A stretch of DNA of 56,031 nt from Mycoplasmopsis mucosicanis (GTDB lineage Bacteria; Bacillota_I; Bacilli_A; Mycoplasmatales; Metamycoplasmataceae), in the NCBI RefSeq assembly GCF_006546935.1, contig NZ_SMDN01000008.1:1-56031 (forward strand), written 5' to 3'. Positions 23,044 through 35,863 of this stretch are shown here, in pieces. Below the pieces are notes generated by a model, which did not search any database, was not told where the DNA came from, and was given only the letters and a program-made list of their open reading frames with translations. Position 1 is the stretch's first letter; each line of letters starts with the position of its first letter. The translations under genes and the position numbers were made by a program.

Positions 23044-23961
23044 TTATTCTCCTTTAACTTCTTTTGGTGCTGCAGTTGTGCTTTCTTCAGATTTTACAAA
23101 TGTTCTACGTTCGAATTGTCTTGCAACAGTTGGTTTATCTGTTTCAAATTTAGGTAGTTCGATTTCTGAATCTGGTCTGTATGCATATTTAGCTTTACCA
23201 CCACGAGCAGTAGCTATTGCGTCAGCCAAAATTGTAATGATTAAGTTAATGCTTTTTGCTGAATCATCATTTGCTGGAATACCAAAGTCAACTGAATCAG
23301 GATTTGAGTTAGAGTCTAAAATACCAATAACTTTAACTCCTTTTTTACGTGCTTCCTTAACAGCAATTTCATCTTCGATAGGGTCTGCTACAATCATAAA
23401 TGTTGGTAAACCACGCATTTTTCTAATACCATCAAGGTTTTTGTGAAGTTTATCCAATTGTTTTTGGAAGTTCAATTTTTCTTTTTTAGTGTAGCCTTCA
23501 AAGTTATTTTCAGCTTTTGCTTCTAAGTCTTCCATAGTTTTTACACGACTAAAAATTGTTGATGAGTTTGTTAATGTACCACCTAATCAACGGTCTGTAA
23601 CATAGAAACTATTTGTTCTTAATGCATTTTCTTTGATTGTGTCTTTTGCTTGTTTTTTTGTACCAACAAAAATGAATTGAGCACGTGGATTTTTAGCAAC
23701 AAATTTGTTGATTAAGTTATATGCAAATTCAAGTCTTTGTACTGTAAATTGAGTATTAATGATGTGAATACCTTTTTTCAATTGTGGATAAAGGTAGTCT
23801 TTCATTTTAGGGTTTCATAGGTTTTTTTTGTGACCAAAGTAAGTACCTGCTTCTAAAAGTTTATCTTTAGAAATAATAGGTGCTTTAACTTCTTTGTCTT
23901 TTGCAACTTGTGTAGTTGTGTCTTCAACTTTAGTAGTTGAAACTTCAATTTTATCTGTCAT
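23044..23961 (-). CDS. rpsB: Small ribosomal subunit protein uS2
   Basis: 305 residues. Core S2 motifs: [19 protein letters not shown] near residue 36, [27 protein letters not shown] (Trp by TGA) and the closing [20 protein letters not shown]. There is an acidic/threonine-rich N-terminal extension of about 30 residues before the S2 core and a charged C-terminal tail after it, both common in mycoplasma S2. It heads the rpsB-tsf operon and is preceded by an unusually structured, relatively GC-rich leader. Confidence 0.97.
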
Positions 23962-24090
23962 TTTAAATGTATTTCCTTTAGTTTGTTAGTTCTTCCCATC
24001 ACTTCGAACGCCTAGCACCTTTTCTCAAGGCACACCCAAGCGAATTCATGACAGTGTATTTATTTGATATCAAATTTGAATTAATAAAAT
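23962..24090 (-). promoter_or_regulatory. Structured 5' leader of rpsB, possible autoregulatory RNA
   Basis: From a TATAAT box (about 24097-24103, minus strand) a leader of about 125 bases runs to the rpsB ATG. Its middle is far richer in G+C than the surroundings and folds into a two-part stem: CGCTT with AGGCG, then GTGCCTT with AAGGTGC (two G-U pairs) around a GAGAA loop, followed by a GTTC/GAAC helix. Ribosomal protein leaders with such structure commonly bind the encoded protein. I cannot match it to a named leader family. Confidence 0.45.
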
Positions 24091-24166
24091 TCTTTTATAT
24101 TATAATATAGAAAGCAAATTTTAAGATAGCAAAAAAGTGAATTATTTGAGTTTGGAGAGGTTTAAA

Positions 24167-24970
24167 ATGAATGATTTTTTTGAGTATAAAGATGCGAAAA
24201 TAGAGTACTTAACAATGGACAATAACTGCGAAAAAACTTTATTATTTTTGCATGGTTTTAGTGGTGAATTTATGTTTTATGAGGACATCTACAAATCTTA
24301 TGAAGGCATGTACAACATTTATGCGCTTAATATGCCTACTCATGGACAAAGTGATATCAGACCAGATTTAATGAATATGGAAGATTTTGGCGAAATTGTA
24401 ATTAAGTTTGTAAAAGAAAAAAATCTCAATCACATTAGATTAATAGGACACTCAATGGGTGGTGGTGTTGCAATGTCTATTGCATGAAAATTAGGTGAAT
24501 TAGTAGACAAAGTTATTTTGTTAGGACCTATGAATAGAACAATGTTGATGTACAATCATTTATGACCATTATTTTTCCCTCGTAATTGAGAAGATTATGT
24601 TAAATTGGCACCTATTCTTTATTTTAATCACAAAGCGTTGCTGGCAAATGATGAAGTTATACAACGTGTTGAAGAAAAATTTTCTAATGAAGAAGTTCAC
24701 AAAAGACTTGATGTTATTTATGAATGAGGTTATAGAATGCCTCAAGAAAAAAATCAAGAAATTGTTGATCAAGGTATTGCAAAATGCAAATCACCAATTT
24801 ATCTAATTAACGGAGACCATGATGGAATTGTAAATGTTGCTAACTGTGAACGACACTACAAAAACCTAAATAACAATGTTAAATCTTATGTAATTAAGAA
24901 TTCAGGTCACTGCATGTGAGTAGATAATTTTGATGAATTTATGTCAGTATTTACTGAAGCAATTGCATAA
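24167..24970 (+). CDS. Alpha/beta hydrolase
   Basis: 267 residues, cytosolic. Oxyanion-hole motif FLHGFSGE near residue 28, nucleophile elbow GHSMGGG (Ser), acid in the NGDHDG loop and catalytic His in NSGHCMW complete the serine hydrolase triad. Substrate unknown; mycoplasma members act on short esters or lipids. Five TGA-coded Trp disrupt the standard-code frame. Start chosen at the ATG 6 bases after GGAGAGG; an in-frame GTG 30 bases upstream has no ribosome-binding site. It is divergent from rpsB, sharing an AT-rich promoter region with TATAAT on both strands. Confidence 0.9.
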
Positions 24971-24986
24971 TAAAATTTCCCTAAAG

Positions 24987-25002
24987 TACTCATAAATGAG
25001 TA
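24987..25002 (+). repeat. Dispersed intergenic motif, copy 4 (palindromic form)
   Basis: TACTCATAAATGAGTA preceded by CCCTAAAG, in the gap between two convergent genes, so not obviously a promoter element here. Confidence 0.6.
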
Positions 25003-25010
25003 TATATGTA

Positions 25011-25038
25011 AAAAAAAGTCGCTTGAGAAGCGACTTTT
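25011..25038 (-). terminator. Terminator of pepO
   Basis: AAAAGTCGCTT paired with AAGCGACTTTT around a 3-base loop, then a T run on the minus strand, right after the pepO stop. Confidence 0.85.
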
Positions 25039-25040
25039 AA

Positions 25041-26939
25041 TTATCAAATTTTAACACGTTTAGAAGGCTCAATAAACATCTTGTCAGATGACTGAACATT
25101 AAATGCCTCATAGAAATCTTCTTGGTTTGCTGCTTGAATGTTTGCACGCAATTCAGTAGGTGCATGAGGATCATTTTCGAGTAGTCTTTTTGCATACTCA
25201 GCTCTGAATTTACTTTTTCATGCACGTGCTCAACTACTATAAAACTGTTTTGCATCGAAATCTTTTTCTAATTTAGCAGCCGCTAAAGCAGTACTTAAAC
25301 CACCTGCATCAGCAATATTTTCACTTACAGTTAATGTTCCGTTGCATTTTCCAAAATCAGTTTCAACACCATTGAATAATTCAATCATTTGTTTGGTTTT
25401 TTGAGCAAATTTCTCAAAGTCTTCTGCAGTTCATCACATTTTTAAATTACCTTTTTCATCAAAATTAGCACCATTATTATCAAATGCGTGAGAAATTTCA
25501 TGAGCAATAACTGCACCAATTGCACCATAATTTTCTGATGTAGTATGTTTTAATGAATAAAATGCACCATTAAGAATACCAGCTGGAAAAACTATGTGAT
25601 TATACATTGGATGGTAGTATGCATTAACTTCATAAGGAGCCATTCCTCAGTAATTTTTGTTGATTGGTTCTTTGTATTCACTGAAATTATATTGGCTTAC
25701 AATATCGTTGAATTTTAGAACTGTACCAATAATCGAAGTGCTTTCAACGCTTAAATCCTCATAATAAGGTTTTAGTTCGTTTGGATAACCAATATGAACG
25801 CCTAATGTTGAGAGTTTTAGTATAGCTTTTTCAATTGTTTCTTTTGAAAGTCAATCATTATTAGTTAATTTTTCTTTATAAATATCTATCATATGTTGAA
25901 CCATTGTTTCAACATCTTTTTTGGCTCTTGCACCGAAGTACTTTTTACCAAAATATAGACCAATTGGCATTTTAAAATAAGATAGAGAGCTTTGCAATGC
26001 ATGTTTTTTCTTGTTAGCAACTTTTTGCTGACCTGAAATAAATAGTGAGTATTTAGCGGCCAAATTACGAGTTTTTTCATCAAGTAAATGTGAGTATTTT
26101 ACAATGAATTTAACACTCATTCAGGCTATAATTTTATCAAAATGCTTAGGATTGAAGATTTTATCAATATTAAATGCAAATTCCTCATTTGAGAAAACAA
26201 CCTGATCAACTGGTTTTGTGATAAGTTTATTCACAACATAATTGAAATCAAAATATTTAGTTTTCTTTGCAATTTTTTCTAATTTTTGTGGCTTATACAA
26301 CTCGTTGTATCTAACTTTTTGCTCACTTGATAAAGAATATTTAGCAATGATTTCGTCAAATTGCAATGTTAATTTAACTAATTTATTAATTTCTTTTGCA
26401 TCATCGATGTATGGTTTAAGTAGTTTTTTAACCATATCTTTATATACTTTGAGAAATTTTGACTTAATTTCAGCATTATCATAGTGTGCTTTATTTGGTA
26501 ATATGTGTGGTGCTATATCTGCATATAGAGTCATAATCGTTGAATCAAGAAAATCATTAGAAACACCAAAATCAATAGGCACAGGGTATTGTTTTTTGAT
26601 ATATGAAGGGTATTTATTTTTTAGTTCTTCAATATCTTTAGTTTGTAATATTTCTTGAACAAAAGGTTTTAATGGAGCAGTTTTTTGAGTTTTTCTTGTT
26701 TCGAAATCACTCATTAATGAGTAGAATTTAGCAAAATTAACTAATGATTTATCTTGTAATTTATCTTCATGTAATTTTTTGACTAGATTTTGAGCTAATA
26801 ATGATAAGGTTTTTTCATTTGCACGGTAAAGTTCTTCGAATTCACCAGTAGCACTCTTATCTTCTGGAATTTTTGCTTCTTCAAGTCATTGTTCATTTAC
26901 TGCTCTAAATAAGTTATCTTGTATTTTGTATTTATTCAT
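25041..26939 (-). CDS. pepO: M13-family zinc oligopeptidase (PepO/neprilysin-like)
   Basis: 632 residues, usual length for bacterial PepO. A metallopeptidase that cuts oligopeptides, with no signal peptide, so presumably intracellular peptide processing. Substrate-binding NAYYHP at about 439-444, zinc motif HEISH at 480-484, and the third ligand Glu540 in ENIADAGG. The C-terminus PSKRVKIW ends in a Trp encoded by TGA directly before the TAA stop, the position of the conserved family-terminal Trp. GGAG lies 6 bases upstream of the ATG. Monocistronic; lon lies immediately downstream with respect to no shared terminator, in the same orientation but upstream in transcription. Confidence 0.93.
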
Positions 26940-27006
26940 TTCTTCTCCTTTTAGAAAATGTGTGGATTTTACCAATTCACACATTTTTCAATATATTTAG
27001 TCAAAA

Positions 27007-29784
27007 TTACTTGAATAATTTTTCATAAACTTGTTCATATTTATCCACTGGAATAAATGTAATAGCATCCTTAACTTCGCTTGGAATATCTTTAAGGTTT
27101 TTCTCATTGCTTTTTGGTATGAATACTGTTTTGATACCTTTTTTGAATGCAGCAAAAGATTTTTCTTTAAGTCCACCAATTTCTAACACACGACCACGTA
27201 AAGTAATTTCACCAGTCATTGCAACATCTTGAGGAATTGCACGTGAAGAAAGAGCTGAAATGAGTGCTGTTGTAAATGTAATTCCAGCGCTAGGGCCATC
27301 TTTAGGCACTGCACCTTCAGGAACGTGAATATGTACTTCGTTGTTTTCAAAGTCAAAGTCAATATTGAATTTTTTAGCATTTGAACGCACATATGAATAA
27401 GCAATAGAAGCCGATTCTTTCATTACATCTTTAAGAGAACCGGTTAATTTAAATCCGCCTTTTTGTGAAGGATAATGACTTACCTCAATTTGAAGTGTGC
27501 TACCACCAATTGATGTATATGCAAGTCCATTGATTACACCAATTTGAGGTTCAGCAACCTTATCAACATCGCTAAATCTTGGTGTTCCTAGAAGTTTGAT
27601 AACAGTTTCTTTGTCTAGTTTAACATTTTTAATTTTTTCACCAGCTACAATTTTAGTAACTATTTTACGTGCGATTTTATCAAATTGACGTTTAAGACCA
27701 CGAACACCTGCTTCAGCAGTGTAATTTTTAACTATCATCTCAATTACATCATCATCAATATCAAAGAATTTTTTATCAAGTCCCGATTGGCGAGTTGTGA
27801 TATCAATTAAGTGTTCACGCGCAATTTTTACTTTTTCATTTGTAGTGTATGAACTTAATTCAATGATTTCAACTCTATCAAGTAGTGGTGCTGGAATGTT
27901 TTCGTAGTAGTTTGCAGTTGCAATGAACAACACTTTTGAAAGGTCATATTCATGTTCAATGTAGTTATCTTGGAATTTTGTGTTTTGTTCTGGATCAAGA
28001 ACTTCTAACATTGCTGATGAAGGATCACCTTTAAAGTCTTTTGACATTTTGTCAATTTCATCAAGTAAAATTAAAGGGTTAGAAACTCCAGATTTTTGTA
28101 TTGCTTTAATAATTTTTCCAGGCATTGCACCTACATAAGTACGTCTATGTCCTCTAATTTCACTTTCATCATGCACACCACCAAGTGAAATTTTTATATA
28201 ACTTTTGTTGAGCGCTTCAGCAATTGCGCGTGCAAGTGATGTTTTACCAGTTCCTGGAGGACCTACAAGAGTTAGAATAGGCACATTATTAAAGTTTTTT
28301 TGAATTTTTGCACTATTATTTTCTTCTTTAAATAATTCTAGATCTATCTCATGGTTATCATCAAATTTAAGCAGAACATCAGCATTTTTTTTGCGTGCTT
28401 GATTTTTGTGATTAATAATTAATGATAAATATTCAATAATTCTTTCTTTAACTTCACCTAAACCATAGTGATTTTTATCTAAAATTTCACGCGCTTTATT
28501 GATATCAAGTGATTCAATTTCAGTTTTACGTCATGGAAGAGATTTTAGAGTACTGATAAATGTGTTTGTGATATTTGCATCAGGAGTACCTGACATCATA
28601 GATTTGAGTTTATTAGATTCACTTTTAATTAATTTAATTACTGAATCAGGATACATTTTAGATTTTGTTTCATCTTTTAAGATTTTACTGTATTCAGATT
28701 CATCTTCACTATCATCAGAATCATTATCTTGTAAGCTTTCTTTGATTGCTTTTAGTTTTTCTTTAAGAAGGTATTCACGTTGTTGTTTTTCAAGGTTATC
28801 TTTAACACGTTTATTAATTTCTTTTTCAATTAATGCTTCAGAAACTGGTTCGTTGCTATCTTTTTCATTAGATTTTCTGCGTTGTGAACGAGGTTTTTTA
28901 GGTTGTGCTTCAATTTCATCTTGTGCAAAAATTTCTAGCTCGCTAAACACTTTTTGCTCAACTGGTGATCATTCAATTGATGTTGCAAAATGTTTAAGGT
29001 TTCAAATAACAAGATTAATTTGTGTTAAAACATCTTCAGATTCAATAACTTCTAATTTAATGCGATTATCGACGAATGAAAATACCATTAAGGTTGAAAT
29101 CAACTTAATTGTGTCTATTTCAGTGTCTTTTGTTTCCATTATGTCTTGATCTACAATAATTTGTCCATGATATGAGTATAGGTTGTTTTTTGTTTCGTGT
29201 TCTTTGATTTTTCTTCATATGTTTTGTGAAGATGTTAGATTTGTGATTGTGTTTTCAATAACCGCAATACCATTCATCACATCTGGATAATTTTCTGTTG
29301 GTAATTTGTAGCCAAATTTATTAGTTTTCACAAGAGTTGCTAAAGCAATATCATCAACAACATTATTAATGTCATCATAAGCATCAACTAATTTATGTCG
29401 ACTAATACCTTTAAGATTTAATCTGTATGTCCCTTTGCTTTTAACCTGTCTAATGTCTTGCACACTAACATAAGTAAGAACCGGCGAAATTTGAGATACT
29501 TTTATATCCTCAAATGAAGTTATTGCATCGTTTAAAATTTCTTCTTCAGATAATAAATAGTAGCCAAGCATTAATTTTTCAGTTTCAAAAGGTTCAGAAT
29601 CTTCCTTATCTTTTGGTTTTGCACTCATATTTTTTTCATATTTTGTACACAATTCTTCAAGATATTCTTTAGTTCATAATTTACCATAAGGCTTAATTTC
29701 GATTTCTCGTTCCTCGAATCCATAAATTATAGTTGAAAGTAAATCTTGATCTCCGATTCGTGTTATCAATAATTTTTCTATCAT
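27007..29784 (-). CDS. lon: ATP-dependent Lon protease
   Basis: 925 residues, longer than the ~800 typical. Degrades misfolded and short-lived proteins in the cytosol. A divergent N domain (to about 280) is followed by an inserted charged, low-complexity stretch (about 290-320) and an acidic patch (about 355-370), then the AAA+ module: Walker [10 protein letters not shown] at 508-516, Walker B LLDEIDK with Asp575/Glu576, and the protease domain with catalytic Ser832 in DGPSAG and Lys875 in GGLKEKS. AGAGG lies upstream of the ATG. A CIRCE-like operator overlaps the promoter, implying HrcA-controlled heat-shock expression. Confidence 0.96.
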
Positions 29785-29812
29785 GTTACCTCTTTCTTAA
29801 TTCTAATATATT

Positions 29813-29839
29813 TTAGCACAATAACATTTTGAGTGCTAA
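29813..29839. promoter_or_regulatory. CIRCE-like operator (HrcA binding site) upstream of lon
   Basis: TTAGCACAA, nine bases, GAGTGCTAA: the CIRCE inverted repeat (consensus TTAGCACTC-N9-GAGTGCTAA) with two mismatches in one arm. It lies 30-55 bases upstream of the lon ATG, where it would overlap the promoter. CIRCE control of lon is known in other mycoplasmas. Confidence 0.85.
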
Positions 29840-29874
29840 AAATAAACAAAATTATCATTTTGACTATAAAAAGT

Positions 29875-29887
29875 GAAAAAAGGCTTT

Positions 29888-29897
<10 letters not shown>
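29875..29897 (-). terminator. Terminator of leuS
   Basis: AAGGCTT/AAGCCTT stem with a 3-base loop followed by six T on the minus strand; the stem includes the leuS stop codon. Confidence 0.7.
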
Positions 29898-32227
<2,330 letters not shown>

Positions 32228-32288
32228 CTAAATACCTCCACTATTTGTTTTATTATTTTGATTAATTTTGCTTTTTGTTGATAAAAAT

Positions 32289-33005
32289 TTATTTTTGTAT
32301 ATTTTGCTCACTTTGTAATTTTATATTTTTTTGGTTATTGTGTAAAAAACCACCAACAAATGCAAAACCTAATATTGTGAATAAAAGTACTGAATTTATT
32401 GTGTAATTTGCTATATTAAATGTACCAAAAACAACAAATGTGCCTACATAGTAATTTGGAATACCAAAGAATAATGCTTTAAATTTTTCGTTATATTGAC
32501 TTGATAATTCTAAAAAGTTTGGACTACTTATTGCTTTAAATAGATAGAAATAAAGTGGTGTTGAAATAAAAATATTAACAGCAACCATAACTAATGTTGC
32601 ACAAATTGAGGCAAATATAAATGCAGTAATGTTTGCTAAATTTTCCCTAAGTTTAGGAGAATAACTTTTCTTTATAATGAAGTTCAATGAACATCAATGA
32701 AAAAGTAAATAGAAAGCAATAAAAGTTGCTTGTGCAACAACCAATAAACCATGACCAAGTACGCCTATTGCTGAATAACCAAGTTCAGAATAAGATGGTC
32801 CAATAACAAAAATTAAAACAAGTACTAAAATGCCTCAAAGTTTACCGACAATTCTGAATGTTGCTAGTACAAAGATCAAGGAAAAATTAAATTTTAAAAA
32901 TGAATTAAAAGGCATAAATTTGCCTGTAAAATCAATAATAATAGCTAACGCAAGAAAAAGGCTAGTTAAAACTATTTTATAAACAACATTATTTGTTCAT
33001 CGCAT
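32289..33005 (-). CDS. Probable ECF transporter S component (substrate-binding membrane protein)
   Basis: 238 residues with about six hydrophobic helices and no other domain. The start (IVLTSLFLALAIIIDF ... FNFSLIFVLATFR) and the spacing of helices resemble energy-coupling-factor S components, which bind a vitamin or other micronutrient and dock on a shared EcfA1-EcfA2-EcfT module, present elsewhere in this window. The substrate is not readable from sequence. Its ATG overlaps the upp stop by one base, so the two are translationally coupled; a nucleobase or related substrate is a guess from that pairing. It lies 61 bases upstream of leuS on the same strand. Confidence 0.65.
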
Positions 33006-33631
33006 TATTTTGTTCCAAAAATTCTATCACCTGCATCACCTAATCCAGGAACTATGTATTTGTGACTATTTAAAATTGGATCAAGGGCTGCTAAATAAAT
33101 TTTAAAATCATTGCCAAAATGTTTTACAACATTTTCAACACCTTCTTTAACACCAACTAGACAAATTAATTGAATATTGCTAAAACCATCATCACTTAGT
33201 TTTTTAATTGCATCAACAGCAGAACCACCAGAAGCTAACATTGGATCAACAACTAATATGTAGCTATCTTTTGGAACGTCAGGCATTTTATAAAAATAAG
33301 TTTTTGGTTCATGAGTAATTTCATCACGATAGAGTCCAATATGACCTACTCTTGCTTTAGGCATTAATTGCAATAAACCATCAGTCATTCCAAGTCCTGC
33401 ACGTAAAATCGGTACAATAACTATTTCTTTATCATATGTAGCACCAAAATGTTCATCTCCAAGTGGAGTAACAACAGTTTTTGGTTTTGTTTGATAATCT
33501 CTCATTACTTCATAAACCATCAGTGAAGCAATTTCACTTAAATTTTGACGAAATACTGAGTGATCAGCTCTTCTATCTCGCATATTTGTTAATTTAATCG
33601 AAATTAACGGATGTTCAATAACTTTCAACAT
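33005..33631 (-). CDS. upp: Uracil phosphoribosyltransferase
   Basis: 208 residues, normal length. Makes UMP from uracil and PRPP in pyrimidine salvage, essential in organisms without de novo synthesis. The PRPP loop VVDPMLASGGSA and the uracil-binding C-terminus YIVPGLGDAGDRIFGTK are intact. An in-frame GTG five codons upstream exists, but the ATG is preferred because AAGGGG sits 5 bases before it and MLKVIEHPLI matches the family start. The downstream S-component-like gene overlaps the stop. Confidence 0.96.
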   Translation of the reverse strand: MLKVIEHPLISIKLTNMRDRRADHSVFRQNLSEIASLMVYEVMRDYQTKPKTVVTPLGDEHFGATYDKEIVIVPILRAGLGMTDGLLQLMPKARVGHIGLYRDEITHEPKTYFYKMPDVPKDSYILVVDPMLASGGSAVDAIKKLSDDGFSNIQLICLVGVKEGVENVVKHFGNDFKIYLAALDPILNSHKYIVPGLGDAGDRIFGTK

Positions 33632-33801
33632 AAAACCCCTTATCACACAACAAAAATTTCTAATTTTTGTAAGTATAGCAAATAAAGTGATTTTTGTGCA
33701 AAAATATTGAAATTAATTCCTTGTATAAAGCAATCTTTGATATATCTAGGAATAAAGTATCAAATATGAAAGAAATTAGTTTTATAAATATTTTTAGTTT
33801 T

Positions 33802-33854
33802 TTGTAAAAAAAACGCGTTTTTCAATATAATACGCACATAAAAACGCGCTTTTT
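33802..33854 (+). promoter_or_regulatory. Lipoprotein promoter with paired CGCG palindromes
   Basis: A -35-like TTGTAA and a TATAAT box are 18 bases apart. The spacer holds a perfect 14-base palindrome AAAAACGCGTTTTT, and a second near-copy AAAAACGCGCTTTTT lies at about the transcription start. CGCG is rare in this AT-rich DNA, so paired sites bracketing the -10 box look like an operator. AAAGGAGG follows before the ATG. Confidence 0.6.
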
Positions 33855-33875
33855 ACTTAAAGGAGGCTTAATTTT

Positions 33876-34364
33876 ATGAAGAAAAAATTAGTACTTATCT
33901 CAACATCATTGTTGAGTTCAATTCCGCTTACAGTAGCAGTATCATGCTCAAACGACAATAATAAAAAACCAGGCGATAAAACCGAAGATACTATGAAACC
34001 TGGTGATAAAAAAGAAGATACAATGAAGCCTGGTGATAAAAATGAAGATAGCAAAAAACCAAAAATATCTCCTGAACAGCAAAAACTACTTAATAAAATA
34101 GGTGAACTAGAAAAAAATTTAGTTTATGCTAAAGAAGAGTTATCAAAAGAAAAAGCTTTATTTTATTACAAATTTTTAAGTTCACAAAGTAAAACAGATG
34201 AACAAGAAAGCGAATCTATTGAAGATCTAAAAAACGAAATTGAATCATTATATGATGTTATTGATGATTTTAATAAGCACGAAGATCTTAAAAATTGAGT
34301 CGATTTAGTGTATAACGCATATTTAATATTGTTCGAAAAACAAGAACTTCTTGACGATTTATAA
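33876..34364 (+). CDS. Coiled-coil surface lipoprotein, truncated by an in-frame TAA
   Basis: 162 residues. Signal peptide with lipobox TVAVSC (Cys at about 24), a linker of 10-residue repeats (TMKPGDKxED, about 2.5 copies), then charged helical sequence (ELEKNLVYAKEELSKEKAL and similar). The gene has an excellent AAAGGAGG ribosome-binding site and a strong-looking promoter, so it is likely expressed. The TAA stop is followed in the same frame by about 190 more codons of the same helical character, so the protein was once, or in other strains is, about 353 residues long. Function unknown. Confidence 0.8.
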
Positions 34365-34940
34365 AATAGTATTGATATCGAAAAAGAATATAATGAATAT
34401 TTATCTTCACATATGTTATTGAGAAATGAGTTGAAAGAGTATCAAGATCAAATCAATGTATTAAATATGAAAGATAAAAAAACTGAAGATGAAGTTCAAG
34501 AGTTAGAAAACATTATCAAAATTAAAGAAGACTTGCAGGACTATTTAAATATTTTAGAAATATATTCAGAATTTAAACCAGTACAAACTCAAGATGCATT
34601 AGATTGAGACAAGGAACTTAAAGAATTTGAAAACAATCCTAACGCTCTCCATCAATTAAATGACGAAGTTAAGTCATTTCAAGATGAAATTGATGCATTA
34701 AACCAAAAAACCGATAAGTCAGATGAAGACAATGAACAATTAAAAACAATTCAAGAGGCAAAATCTAATTTAGAAGAATTTATTATTGCACTTGAAGTTT
34801 ATAAAGATTATAAAAATTCACTAGAAACTGATAGTGATCGTGATTGACAATCTCTTTTAGATAGCATCAAAGCATCTCAACAAGCAATTGAAGAATTAAC
34901 ACAAGATATTGCTAAATTAAAACAACAACTACAACAATAA
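34365..34940 (+). pseudogene. In-frame remainder of the coiled-coil lipoprotein after a nonsense codon
   Basis: Continuous with the preceding ORF in the same frame, open (with TGA as Trp) to a TAA at the end. It contains at least two related helical units, each with a pattern like INxLNxKxxKxEDExxxLxxI ending in an EIYSEF or EVYKDY-like motif, echoing the first part. An ATG at 34413 could start a 175-residue protein but has no ribosome-binding site or promoter. Read as the displaced C-terminal half of one gene; a sequencing error at the TAA is the alternative. Confidence 0.65.
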
Positions 34941-34950
34941 CAATACAAAA

Positions 34951-34987
34951 AAAACACACTAAATACTCATTTTTGTGTGTTTTTTGT
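34951..34987 (+). terminator. Terminator of the coiled-coil lipoprotein gene
   Basis: AAAACACAC pairs with GTGTGTTTT around a loop that contains TACTCATTTTT, a half-copy of the dispersed intergenic motif; T run follows. It overlaps the last codons of the convergent gene. Confidence 0.7.
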
Positions 34988-35858
34988 TTAAAAATCGTAA
35001 TAGATATACACGCAATATTCAACTCGATACAATCAGAATATAGACAACACTAAAGCTAATTATCATTATTCAAGGGAATGAAATTTTATTGTTTACTAGA
35101 GAACTAACCCCGCTATATTCGCCTATACCAATTCAATCATATTCTCTTACACCGCTAATAAAATAGGTTACATTGAATTGATAAGTCATTAAATTAACAT
35201 ATGAGTAGAATAAAAATGCTACAAGATGCAGTCAAATAAGTTCCTTAAGCTGAGGAGTTTTATTTCGACGAAGCACTAATATGCCAAAAACAGTTAAATA
35301 TCAGTGCATAAAGAAATAAAGTGGATTTAGTTGCGAACCTACAAAAAAGTAGTGAGCATTTATCACCTGATCAGGTTCGCTAAAAGGGATAAAATTAATA
35401 CTAATTGCACCACCAAATATACAAAAAGGAGCAATGTATGAACTCAATTTTCCTTTAGTATCAAATATTGAAAACAATGATAATAAAAGCGACATAAAGG
35501 GGCACATATCAAGTAATAATGCTCTTGATATTTTTAATGAATGCTCGTATTGGTCATTAATGTTGTTTGTTAAATTGGTATTCTTGATATAGTCAAAAAA
35601 TATTCTTCAATCATTTCAAAAACGAAAATAAATTAAATAAACAAAAAAGAAAATTCCACTTAGTTGTCAAAGCAAAAACTTTAAGTGTGTTTTGTGTTTG
35701 CTTAGTTTCAAAAGTACTGAATTTTGAGTATTTTTAACTCATATTGTTGTTATTTTAGGTATATAAGTGTACAAAATATTACTAATCACAATGCTTAAAA
35801 TTGTGATTAGTAATATTAAAAAATAAGATTGATTAAATTGAAATAATTCGTTTGACAT
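34959..35858 (-). CDS. Multi-pass membrane protein of unknown function
   Basis: 299 residues with about seven hydrophobic helices and no soluble domain. Eight TGA Trp codons hide it from the standard code. A helix starting LLLDMCPFMSLLLSL and the general layout recall YwaF/TIGR02206-type membrane proteins that mycoplasma genomes carry next to surface-protein genes, but I cannot confirm the family. Its ATG is 5 bases after the stop of the upstream lipoprotein, so both are on one transcript. Its 3' end runs into the terminator of the convergent lipoprotein. Confidence 0.75.
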
Positions 35859-35863
35859 GTTAT

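Noticed and set aside
23990..24050. A tRNA or 5S-like RNA gene upstream of rpsB (contains TTCGAA and CCCATCAC)
   Set aside because: It does not form a cloverleaf or 5S helices, and its position between the rpsB promoter and ATG fits an mRNA leader.
24137..24166. Upstream GTG start for the alpha/beta hydrolase
   Set aside because: No ribosome-binding site precedes it, while GGAGAGG is correctly spaced for the later ATG.
27000..27060. DnaA-box-like TTATCCAC word, possible origin
   Set aside because: A single occurrence inside the lon coding sequence; no cluster and no dnaA/dnaN genes nearby.
33632..33646. Upstream GTG start for upp
   Set aside because: It would overlap the AAGGGG ribosome-binding site; the ATG matches the family start.
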